Part shown: in pieces, positions 8,882 through 18,350 of the stretch
How the letters are laid out: every line of letters begins with the position of its first letter
Numbering within the stretch: the stretch's first letter is position 1
Source of the DNA: Mycoplasma yeatsii
Lineage (GTDB): Bacteria > Bacillota_I > Bacilli_A > Mycoplasmatales > Mycoplasmataceae
Assembly (NCBI RefSeq): GCF_030815295.1
Contig: NZ_JAUSWP010000003.1
Length of the DNA: 64,000 bases
Direction: 5' to 3' (one strand)
The notes under the pieces: generated by a model
The model's database searches: none
What the model saw: the letters and a program-made list of their open reading frames with translations, nothing else
What the model was told of the DNA's origin: nothing
Program-made: the position numbers and the translations under genes

Positions 8882-9451
8882 TTAACAATCAACAACAATC
8901 ATAAAAGTGTTTTGATATCATCTAAATCTTCTGATTTTTTCATCAATTTGTTTTTCATAAAACTCAGTTAATAAATTATAGTTAATTGAATCTTTTAATT
9001 TTTGATTATTTAAAACTATATTAATTGAATTTTGTAATTCTACAACTTTTTTATCTATTCATTTTATTAATTTATTACAATGATCAATTTCATCGTTTGT
9101 AATAGCATTTTTTAAATATAATTGTTCAATATTTTCTTTATACATTTGAGTTTCTTCTAAATAATAATTAAGTTCTCTAAACATTGTAAAATTCATTGCT
9201 TGATAAAAACTAGTTTTTAATTGTTCATTTATATCAGTGTATAAAATACTAAATAAATCTGACTGATCAACACTTATTCTATTATTTAAACTAGCTGTTG
9301 CTTTAATAATTTGAATTAAAAAATTAATTTCATCATTTGTTAAATTTAATTGATGATTATTATTTCAATAATTAATAAAATCTTTAGCTATTTTAAAATT
9401 AATATTTTCAGTTTCTATATTTAATAAATTTTGATGTTTTAATAATTTCAT
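8882..9451 (-). CDS. Unknown protein, second gene upstream of scpAB
   Basis: A 189-codon frame with no recognised domain. It reads as a soluble, helical, Asn/Ile-rich protein beginning MKLLKHQNLLNIE; the middle (FRELNYYLEETQMYKENIEQL, about residues 91-111) could form a coiled coil. Its ATG follows the transporter stop by one base and its own stop is 12 bases before the next ATG, so it is translated within the operon. With its neighbour it forms a pair of uncharacterised genes between a transporter and scpA. Confidence 0.65.
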
Positions 9452-9452
9452 A

Positions 9453-10970
9453 TTATTCTCTTACCAATCTAGTATTCATTTTATATTCAGTATTTTTTCT
9501 TGTAATAGTTAATAGTTTAACTTTAAATCCATCTAAATCGTTATATTCAGCAATTATTTTAGGACCTATTCAAATTACAATTACTAAATAGATTCCCATA
9601 AAAACAAATAGTAATGAACAGTTAACATAATAAGCATTATTTATAAGTGATAAAAATGATTGAAGATTATTTAATATTTCTTTTTGAGATATGTCTGCTT
9701 TAAAAATACTTTCATAATCTTTAAAAAGTTGAAATAATCCTACGTCATAAGTTTTTAAAATATTAACAATAATATAAGGAATTAAAAATCCTATTGCTTC
9801 TAAACTTGTATAAATTCCTATAATAGGAGATCTTTTTACACGATAGTTTCACATTAAAGCAATTCCAAATCAAATATAAAAAGTTACAAATAACATTAAT
9901 CCAAATAAGAAAGTTAAAGATAGAATTAAATAAATATTATGAACAAAAGTAATTAAAACTACACCTATCATTAAAAACGCAGTTAACAATGAAATTGATT
10001 TAATAATACCTATTTTTATAATTATGAATTTGTAGAAAATATAAGCTAAAACAATCTGACCTAAAAGGAAGAATAAATTATAAGTTTTTAAAAATATTAA
10101 TGAATTAGCATTATCTTTATATTCTAATTTAGTAACTGCAACAATATACATTTCAAATAAAGGTGTTTTAATTAAAGCACTAATAATACCAATTAAAAAC
10201 GCAATTATCATTAATCAAATAATAACTTTTTTATTTACTTTTTGAACTGATTCTAATATTTCATCATCGTGTTTTTGAACATTTTGTCTTCTTTCTTTTA
10301 ACATTAATGAAATAGCAAAAGATAGCATTATACAAATTAAACCAATTATAAATAATGAAGTTGTTCCATAAGCATTAAAAGTATTTGTTTTAGCTATGAT
10401 TAATGAATAAATTTCAGTTCCTATAAATGAAGCAAAAGTAATTACCATACCACATTTTATTGAAGTAATTATTGGAAATAATCTTTCATGATATTGTTCA
10501 TTACAAAATAAGAAATAAATTGTTTTAGATGATATTGCAATTCCTACTAAAATAGAAAGAATAATAACATTAAAAGGATTTGGAGTTGAGATTAAAAAAC
10601 CTGTTAAAGTAGCAAAAAAACAAGCTAGATTAGAAATTCAGATTCAAATTCTTCTTTGTCTTAATCAAAAAGTTCATCTAACTGCAACTGGATTAAGTAT
10701 TGCTGCAAATAAAATATAACTTCCAATAAAAGCAAATAAAACTAAAACTGAAGTAGGTAAAACTGAAGTTGAATTATTTAACGCATTAAAAGCATCTGAA
10801 TTTATTTTTATTAAAAAAGTAATAGCAATTCAAAATAAACCCATTTCAATAAAAAACAATCTCTTTTTTCTAGATGTTTTATTTTTATGAGATATTAATT
10901 GTGCTAAAACTAAACCTATAATGATAATTATTGGATTAACGATGTATAAATCTCATCTTAAGTTAGTCAT
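9453..10970 (-). CDS. Multi-pass membrane transporter, MFS-like
   Basis: A 505-residue, strongly hydrophobic protein with roughly twelve or more membrane segments, broken in the standard code by many TGA codons. The general layout, two hydrophobic halves separated by a charged loop (KERRQNVQKHDDE, near residue 225), resembles the major facilitator superfamily, but I see no signature that names a substrate. The ATG follows GGTGAG. It is the first gene of the eight-gene leftward run that ends at yebC. The MFS assignment is tentative; another polytopic family is possible. Confidence 0.6.
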
Positions 10971-11042
10971 GATTCTCACCAAATTCTACTTACTATATAT
11001 TATTATAAATAATTTTATTTATCATTTTTAGCATTACTAATT

Positions 11043-11076
11043 AAAAATGAGTCTAGTTAATACTAAACTCATTTTT
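11043..11076 (-). terminator. Terminator after ppa
   Basis: AAAAATGAGT and ACTCATTTTT form a stem with an inner TAGT/ACTA; on the minus strand it lies just past the ppa stop and ends in a T-run. Confidence 0.8.
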
Positions 11077-11077
11077 A

Positions 11078-11641
11078 TTAAGCTTGTCCTAGACCTTTTT
11101 CTTTTCATTCAGCTAAAATTTCATCTTTTTGCCCTTTAGCTAAACGATCTTTGTATTCTTCATATCTTTCTTGACATTCTTTTACTTCTTCTAAAGCTTC
11201 TTCTAAACTTCCTCATCCGTTGATTTTTACAGTTTTGTTTTGTAAAGCTTTGTATTGTAAGAAGAAGTTTTCAATTTCATCACGATAATGTTTAGGAACA
11301 TCATTTAAAGTTTTGTAATCTTTAAATCTTGGGTCATCATTAAATACACCAAATAATTTAGTATCAATTTCTCCAGCATCAATCATTTTAATTGATCCTA
11401 AAATTCTAACACTTACTTCAACACCTGGTAATGTTGGATAAGTACATAAACTAATAACATCTAATGGATCTCCATCTCAATCTAAAGTGTTTTCAATCAT
11501 TCCATATTCACCTGGATAGAAGTTAGCTCCATATAACACTCTGTCTAATTTAATTCTTCCAGTTTTTTCATCAACTTCATATTTATTTGATGAACCTTTA
11601 GGAATTTCAACAACCATATCAATAACGTTATTTTTTGACAT
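11078..11641 (-). CDS. ppa: Inorganic pyrophosphatase (family I)
   Basis: Hydrolyses pyrophosphate to phosphate, pulling biosynthetic reactions such as tRNA charging and DNA synthesis forward. The 187-residue protein has the family I features: EIPKGSSNKYE near the N-terminus, NFYPGEYGMIENTLDWDGDPLDV with the metal-binding DxDPxD-type acidic site near residues 60-66, and a C-terminal WKEKG. It is transcribed alone, divergently from the His-rich membrane protein at 11805, and has its own terminator. Confidence 0.93.
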
Positions 11642-11757
11642 ATAATATTCTCCTTGTTTAATTCTATTTATAATTTTATATTAAATTATATCTTAAGCAT
11701 TATCTATTTTTATTTATTTGAAATATTTATAATTTTTATAAAAAAAGAAAAAACGTG

Positions 11758-11763
11758 TATAAT
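11758..11763 (+). promoter_or_regulatory. Probable -10 box of the 11805 gene
   Basis: TATAAT lies about 42 bases ahead of the ATG, with AGAAGGGA as ribosome site. No clear -35 was found. Confidence 0.35.
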
Positions 11764-11804
11764 TATTTTATAATTTTTATAAATAATATAGAGAAGGGAT
11801 AATT

Positions 11805-12749
11805 ATGGCTCATAAAAAATCAGAAAACCAACAAATAGATGAGTTAGTTAATAAAGCTGAAGCTGTATTAGATGATCATTTCTATCATGAGCAACACGAA
11901 AATCAAGATAAAGATCACTATCACGGAATTCATCACTTTGATGAGTATGGAAATCATGATGATGTAACTTCAGCTGATTTTGAACTAAAAAGTGTATTTA
12001 GACTTACTAAAAAGAATTTAATTTTTAAAATAGTATTAACAGGAGTATTTTTAGCTTTAACTGCAGCAGTTAGTGGTTTAGATATTTTAGCTGAATCTAT
12101 TCATATACCAGTTAATGGAGATCAAGTTTGAATTGAAACAAGATTTTTAGATATTACAGTTGTAATGATTTCAATTGCAGTTTTAGGACCGTTATTTTCT
12201 TCAGTAATAGGTTTTATTGCTCCAATTATGCATAATGCAATTCACGGAGGAGAACACGGTTGAATTCAACCACCAATTCAATCAATTGAATATGTAATTA
12301 TAGTTTGATTAGTATTTATAATTTTTAATTTAATTTTTAGAAATTCACCAATTCACCGTGATGAAAATATTAAACTAGCAAACTTTAAACGTTGAACTCC
12401 TATTCCAATTATGATTGTTATTTTTGCAACAATAGTTACTTTAGGATTTGTTTTAGCATTATACATTCAAGCTAAAGTTTCAGCAATTAATCCAAACTCA
12501 GGATGACTACCACCTAGTGGACATAATCACGATCATAAACATGCTCAAATTTTAAGCTCAACAACTCAATTTATTTTAGGACACGCTGGTCATGATCATG
12601 ATGATGAAAACAAATTAAATTATGATAAATTAAACTTATATACTTCTCTAGCTGTATTTGGATGAAACTGTTTAAGATATACTATTTCAATGTCATTATT
12701 TGCAGTTATTGAATGAAGAATGAGACCAATTAATCATAGATATAGATAG
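11805..12749 (+). CDS. Histidine-rich ECF-transporter S-component-like membrane protein
   Basis: A 314-residue protein across several TGA codons. After a roughly 65-residue soluble N-terminus come about five to six membrane segments. The stretches ALTAAVSGLDILA, TRFLDITVVMISIAVLGPLFSSVIGFIAP and an N-terminal Ala-rich helix resemble S-components (EcfS) of energy-coupling-factor transporters, which bind a vitamin or metal and dock on a shared EcfAAT module. Unusually, the cytosolic N-terminus (HFYHEQHEN, HYHGIHHF) and an inner loop (GHNHDHKH, GHAGHDHDD) are packed with histidine, suggesting a transition metal as substrate or regulator. The metal is inference. No EcfA or EcfT genes are in the window. 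Confidence 0.6.
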
Positions 12750-12772
12750 AAAAATGCCATCGGCATTTTTTA
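12750..12772 (+). terminator. Terminator after the ECF-like gene
   Basis: AAAAATGCC-ATC-GGCATTTTT directly after the TAG stop. Confidence 0.8.
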
Positions 12773-12835
12773 TTTTTTATAACTATCTTTAAGTAAAATA
12801 ATAGAAAAGTTAAAAAACACATATTAATTATTTCG

Positions 12836-12927
12836 AAATATTGTAAAAAATTTTTACTAAATCTTGTAAACTTTTTTTCTTAAATATTGTAAAAAAATTT
12901 TCTTAAATATTGTAAAATTTTTATAAA
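12836..12927. repeat. Four tandem 23-bp repeats upstream of the DUF4143 ATPase
   Basis: AAAT(A/C)TTGTAAA begins at 12836, 12859, 12882 and 12905, a period of exactly 23 bases, and the A/T-rich filler between cores is largely conserved. The array ends about 30 bases before the ATG at 12959. It may bind a protein or be a slippage-prone promoter element. Confidence 0.75.
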
Positions 12928-12958
12928 TAAGAATATTTTTCTTTAAAAGAGGTTTAAT

Positions 12959-14242
12959 ATGAACAATAAATTATTTGAGAACTATAAATCAAGAATCATC
13001 GAAAAAGTAATAGACAAATATCTCAATGTAGCTGGTGCAATTTGTGTTGAAGGACCTAAATGATGTGGTAAAACCTCAACTTCATATTATTTATCAAATA
13101 GTGCATTTTTTGTAGGAGATCCTTCTGATAATTTTTCTAATAGACAACTTGCTTTAGTTAATCCAAAAATTATTTTAAATGGACAATATCCAAGACTTAT
13201 TGATGAATGACAAGAAGTTCCTTCAATTTGAGATGCAGTTAGATGAGAAGTTGATTGAAAAAATAAAAACGGATTGTTTATTTTAACTGGATCATCAACT
13301 CCAAAATATAAAGGAGTGCTACACTCTGGAGCTGGACGAATTGTAAAAGTGAGAATGGAAACAATGTCTTTATACGAATCACAAGAATCATCAGGAATAG
13401 TTTCATTAAAGGATTTATGTGATCAAAAAGTAAATGAACAGTTAGTTGAACCCTTAACTTTTGAACAATTAGCTTATTTAATAGTTAGAGGTGGATGACC
13501 TAAAAATATCGAAACTCCAGTTTCTGATTGTCATTTATTACCTAATTCTTATATCGAAACCATTTTAAATGAATCAATTAAAGAAATAGATAATTCAAGA
13601 TACGATCCATTAAAAATCAAATTAATTTTAAAATCTCTAGCAAGAAATGAAGCAACACTTGTACCAGAAGAAACTATTATAAAAGACATTTCAGCAAATG
13701 ACAGTGAAACAATTTCTCGTCCAACAGTAAATAAATATATTGATGTTTTAAATAGAATGTTTATTTTTAATAATCAAGAACCTTATGCAACTAATTTAAG
13801 ATCATCAAAAAGAGTGATGATTTCAGAAAAGAAACGTTTTTGTGATCCTTCTCTGGCTTGTGCTTTATTAAATGTTACAGTTGAAAAATTGGTAAATGAC
13901 ATTAGATTATTTGGTCTTTTATTTGAATCATTAGTTATAAGAGATTTAAGAGTTTATGCTCAAGCGCTACAAGCTAAAGTGTTTCACTACAGAGATTATG
14001 ATAATAATGAAATTGATGCTGTGATTGAACTTGATAATGGAAATTGATGTGCAATTGAAATTAAACTATCATCAGCTCAAATCGAACAAGCTGCAAAATC
14101 ATTAAATAAAGCAGTTAAAAAAATCGAAGAAAATAACAATAAATCTCCAATTTTAAAATGTATTATAGTAGGTATTGGAAATGCTATTTATAAAAGAGAA
14201 GATGGAATTATAATAGTGCCAATTAACACTTTAAAAGATTAA
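12959..14242 (+). CDS. DUF4143 AAA-type ATPase with C-terminal nuclease-like domain
   Basis: A 427-residue protein of the widespread AAA/DUF4143 family, whose cellular role is unknown to me. Walker A is EGPKWCGKT at residues 31-39; PRLIDEWQEVP is the Walker B region; LTGSS follows as sensor. The C-terminal DUF4143 part contains NEIDAVIELDNGNWCAIEIK, matching the D-x(n)-ExK core of PD-(D/E)xK nucleases. It is transcribed alone behind a 23-bp repeat array and ends with its own terminator. The isolated position suggests an accessory gene. Defence and toxin-like roles have been discussed for such ATPases, but nothing here proves one. Confidence 0.8.
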
Positions 14243-14247
14243 ACATT

Positions 14248-14271
14248 AAGAGTGATTATCACTCTTTTTTT
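14248..14271 (+). terminator. Terminator after the DUF4143 ATPase
   Basis: AAGAGTGA-TTA-TCACTCTT followed by TTTTT. Confidence 0.8.
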
Positions 14272-14394
14272 AAGTGTTATTATGCTATTTTATCTTGAGT
14301 ATTAAATATTTTTAATGTAGTTAAAAAAGCTATGTAGTTAAGTGTGATTTTTGTTTAAAATATATTTGTATACATTCACAAACAAGGGAGAATT

Positions 14395-14994
14395 ATGGAT
14401 AAAAAAATAATATGAGTTGCAACAAATAATAAAAATAAAGCAAGAGAATATCAAGCAATTTTAAAAAATTGAACTGTTAAAACTTTATTAGATTTACCAG
14501 AATATAATGACATTGAAGAAAACGGAACTACATTTGAAGAAAATGCATTAATAAAAGCAAAAGATTTAGCTAAATATATTAATGGAATTGCAATTGGTGA
14601 TGATTCTGGAATATGTGTTGATATATTAGATAATTTTCCTGGAATTTATTCAAAAAGATGAGCTTATCCTGTAACTGAATATAGTCAAATTTGTCATATG
14701 TTATTAGATAAATTAAAAGATTATAAAACTCAAGATCAAAGAAAAGCAAAAATGATAACTACAATCGGTTTTTATGATGCAGTTAATGATAAACAAGCTG
14801 TTTTTAAAGGAGTTGTTGATGGTTATATTTCAAATGATGTAAGAATTACAGAATTTGGATTTGGATATGATTATGTATTTATTCCTAAAAATAGTAATAA
14901 AACTTATTCACAAATGACAAGTGAAGAGAAAAATCAAAACTCAGCAAGAAGACAAGCTATTAATCAATTTAGTGATTTTATAAATAAGTATTAA
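14395..14994 (+). CDS. rdgB: XTP/dITP diphosphatase (RdgB/HAM1 family)
   Basis: Removes non-canonical purine triphosphates (dITP, XTP) from the nucleotide pool by hydrolysis to the monophosphate and pyrophosphate. The frame of 199 residues shows the conserved N-terminus WVATNNKNKAREY, the FEENALIKA helix and GDDSGICVD, the acidic metal site. The ATG follows AAGGGAG. It begins a three-gene rightward unit with trmL and a HAD phosphatase, with 9 bases to trmL. Assignment is firm from motifs. Confidence 0.9.
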
Positions 14995-15003
14995 GGAGAA
15001 ATT

Positions 15004-15552
15004 ATGACAGATAAAAGAAAGTTAAATATTGTTTTATATGAACCAGAAATTGCTCAAAATGTTGGTGCAATTATGAGAACTTGTGTTGCTATTAATGCTA
15101 AATTACATATAATCGAACCTTTAGGATTTATTTTTGATGAAAGACATTTATCTCGTCCAAGTGCAAATGAGTTTAAATTTGTTGATTGTGTAAGATATGA
15201 TGACTGACAAGATTTTAAAACTAAAAATCCTGATATTAAATTATATTGTTTATCAAGATATGGTCAAAAACCAATTTCAGATTTTGATTTTACAAAAATT
15301 AATGATGATGTATTTTTGATGTTTGGTCGTGAATCAACTGGAATTTCAAAACAAATTATTAAAGACAATTTTGATACTACTTTTAGAATTCCTATGGTTG
15401 CTGAAGCTAGAAGTATAAATATTGCAAATACTGTTGGTATTGCAAGTTATGAAGTTTTAAGACAATGAGATTATTTAGATTTAGTTAAGCATGAAGTTCA
15501 AAAAGGAAAAGACTATATTATGTCTGATGCATGAAAGGGAATTGAAGATTAA
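15004..15552 (+). CDS. trmL: tRNA (cytidine/uridine-34-2'-O)-methyltransferase
   Basis: SPOUT-class enzyme that methylates the wobble-base ribose of tRNA-Leu isoacceptors. The 182-residue frame has the N-terminal EPEIAQNVGAIMRTC, then MFGRESTGIS and IPMVAEARSINIANTVGIA, which together form the knotted AdoMet site of the TrmL/YibK subgroup. The stop overlaps the next ATG by one base (TAATG), so translation is coupled to the phosphatase downstream. Confidence 0.9.
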
Positions 15553-16403
15553 TGGAAAAAAATTATTTTTACGTTTTAAGTGATTTAGATGGAACTATTT
15601 CTGATAAAAATTTAAATATCTCTAAAGATACAATTAAATCAATTAAAAAATATCAAAAGAAAACAAATCATAAGTTCAGTTTTTGTACTGGTCGATTAGA
15701 TGTATGTAATAAAAAAATAGCAAAACAATTAGAAGTAAAATTACCAATCATTGCTTGTAATGGTGCTTTAATTACTGATTTAAAAACTAATGAAGTTTTA
15801 TTCGCTGAGTATTTAGATAGTTCATTAACAGCAGATATTATTAAATTGTGTCATGAAAATCAAATTGATGTTGCTTGTTATGCCCCTGGTATGATGTTAG
15901 GAACTGATCAATCTAAAAGAATTAAAGTTTGAGAAAAATACATGTTAAACATTAGAAAAAAATATCGTTGAACAATTAAAAAATTCGATACATTATTAGA
16001 ACTATCAGAAAAAATTAGATCAGAAGAAATTAAAGTTGTGCAATTGTTAGTTAATGTGTCTGGAGTTGAAGGTGATCAAGTTCAAGATAAAATTAAATTA
16101 TTTGATAAATATTTAGATAAATTTGATTTAGTTCAATCACTTCCAACAATGTTTAACATTATGAAAAAAGGTGTTAACAAACTAACTGGTTTACAAAAAT
16201 GATCAGAATTAATTAACACAGATTATAAAAAAGTAATTACTTTTGGTGATAATCATAATGATATTGAAATGGTTAGTGGTGTTGACAGAGGTTATGCAAC
16301 AGCTAATGGTGTTGATAAATTAAAACAAGTAGCTTATAAAGTTTGTGATACAGTTGAAAACAACGGTGTAGGAAAAGAGCTTGAAAATATATTAAATAAC
16401 TAA
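15552..16403 (+). CDS. Cof-type HAD-family phosphatase
   Basis: A 283-residue HAD hydrolase of the Cof/type IIB group, which dephosphorylate sugar phosphates, nucleotides or flavin mononucleotide. Motif I is SDLDGTI with nucleophile Asp11 and Asp13; the type-II cap lies between about residues 85 and 195; the C-terminal motif FGDNHNDIEM supplies the metal-binding acids. The substrate cannot be read from the sequence. Its ATG shares a base with the trmL stop. The last bases of this gene reappear as a 26-bp repeat before the second DUF3137-like gene. Confidence 0.85.
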
Positions 16404-16414
16404 GAAAGGAAATC
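16389..16414. repeat. 26-bp direct repeat, copy 1 (leader of first paralogue)
   Basis: Identical to 18321-18346. It covers the last codons and stop of the HAD gene and the AAGGAAA ribosome site of the first DUF3137-like gene, marking a tandem duplication boundary. Confidence 0.8.
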
Positions 16415-16418
16415 TTTG

Positions 16419-18239
16419 ATGATAGATGACCAACCAATTTATGAACCTGTACAAGAGTATGATAAATATAATGGAATTAATTCTAAAGTAATTAAAGATC
16501 ATTTTAATATGTTAGTTTCAAAATCAAAAATAGATATTGAAGCTAATAAAAATTTAGTAGAATCAATAAAAGAGCAAAGATCTAGAATAGAACGCATCAA
16601 TAGAAGAGATTCAATATTTGAATTTATATCTCGTGTAATTTCTATTTTCATTATAATAGATCTTCTGTTTTTTATAGGTAATGTATGATATCTGATTAAG
16701 CAAAAAGATAAATTAGATAGTTTAGTACATTGAATTTTTATAGCTGTACTTGTAGGATTGTTGTTTCTTATTTTTCTATTCTTGAGATTTTATGTTATTA
16801 GTAAAAAGATAGAGGAAATTCGGGCTGATTTATATGAAGCAAAGGAACAACTGGAGTATTTAATTAATGAAGGTATTGAACAAACAAGTTATTTAACTGA
16901 GTTAATAAGCACTCAAGGAACTAAGAAAAAAATAATTCAAGAAAGTATACCTATTATTAAATTTAAGTTATTAACAAAAGCTGAAGAAACACAATTAGAA
17001 GATGAATATGGTTTTGTCCTTCCTAAAGATCTTAAACAAACAACTTGTTTAAATTTTTATTCTGGTAGCATTTATGGTAACCCATTTATTCTAATCAAAA
17101 ATTTAAATTACAAAATAGAAAATAAAACATATGAGGGATACACAGGAATTGAATGAATTGAATATTATAGGAATAAAAAAGGTGAACAAGATTGATTTCC
17201 TAGAAGCGAGACATTATCTGAAACTATAGAAAAACCTTGTGTGGAATTTTATGATGATGTTATGCTAGTGGTTGGGACAAATGCTGCAAAAAACTTAATG
17301 TTTGAAAGAAGTAAAAGAACAATTGATTTACCTGAAGCATGACAAAATAAAATTACAAGAGAAAGAAACTTAAATTCAAAAATTCAAGACACTAATAATC
17401 TCCCTCCTTTGATAAACACCAGGTTTAAAAACATTTGAGCAACCTTCAAAAGAAGTAATGAAAGAGAATTTAGATCACTATTCACACCATTAACTCAAAA
17501 AAATTTAATGGATATATTAGATGATAAACGAAAAGGTTATGGGGACTGTGTAGATATTATAAAAAATAAAAGAAATTTAATCTTCTTTTCTAAACTTTTA
17601 GATGAATTGGATTTTGATGATCAAGGATACGGATACTCGTCATACAATATTAAAGAAATTGAAAGAAGTTTTTACAACACCAATAAAAGGTTTTTTAAAA
17701 GCATTTACTGAATCTTTGCACCATTTTTTTCTATTCCAGGATTTTATAACTTTGTAATAGATAATAATAATAATAATAATAAAGATAAACAATTTGAATG
17801 TTTAAGTGATTTTGAATATGAGGTATGTGTTAATAATCTGCCATCAGAATTGATAAAACATGAAAAAATAGAAACTAATCCCTTGAATAAAATTAAATTC
17901 CTTTCCATTAAAGACTCGTGACATAATATTCTAGTAAAGTCAACAGGGTTTGATACTATTGAAAGAGTAGAACATTTTTCTGTTCCTGGTGGTGATGGTA
18001 ATTGTCATGATGTCTCAGTGGAATGGCCAGAGTTTATCAAATGCGTAAAACATACTTTAGTGAAAATTAAACCCTTTGAGGAATTGATTACTAATAAATT
18101 TTGGTTTGAAAAAGGTGATAAAGAGTTAGAAGAAGATCGATATATTACCCCTCTAGGTATTGTAGAAGTTGAAGAAATTGATGATGAAGATGTTTTAGAT
18201 ATCGATGAAGATGTTGATGATACTTTTGATGATGAGTAA
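16419..18239 (+). CDS. DUF3137-like membrane protein, paralogue 1
   Basis: A 606-residue frame from the ATG at 16419 (an in-frame TTG at 16416 is rejected for its worse spacing to AAGGAAA). Order: soluble N-terminus starting IDDQPIYEPVQEYD, a coiled-coil region, two membrane segments at about residues 68-90 and 105-127, then a long cytosolic part with GTKKKI, YGNPFILI and REFRSLFTPL. The last motif resembles the DUF3137 core (E.RYLLTP). A run of six Asn codons lies near residue 450 and the tail is Asp/Glu-rich. It is a tandem paralogue of the next gene and lies near lemA. Function unknown. Two TGG Trp codons occur near its 3' end, while nearly all other Trp codons here are TGA. Confidence 0.7.
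17763..17780 (+). repeat. (AAT)6 microsatellite within paralogue 1
   Basis: Six AAT triplets encode Asn-Asn-Asn-Asn-Asn-Asn in frame. Length changes by slippage would keep the frame. Confidence 0.85.
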
Positions 18240-18320
18240 GGTTGTGATAATTTTGAAAATTTAAAACAAATTTTGATTATTTCTAAATTAAATAAAATGT
18301 TTTACAATTTTTAAGAAAAG

Positions 18321-18346
18321 ATATTAAATAACTAAGAAAGGAAATC
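18321..18346. repeat. 26-bp direct repeat, copy 2 (leader of second paralogue)
   Basis: Identical to 16389-16414, including a relic of the HAD gene end (ATATTAAATAACTAAG) that has no coding meaning here. It shows that the leader was copied with the gene. Confidence 0.8.
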
Positions 18347-18350
18347 AAAA

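Noticed and set aside
12836..12927. CRISPR-like array
   Set aside because: The 23-bp units are contiguous with no spacers, and no cas genes are present.
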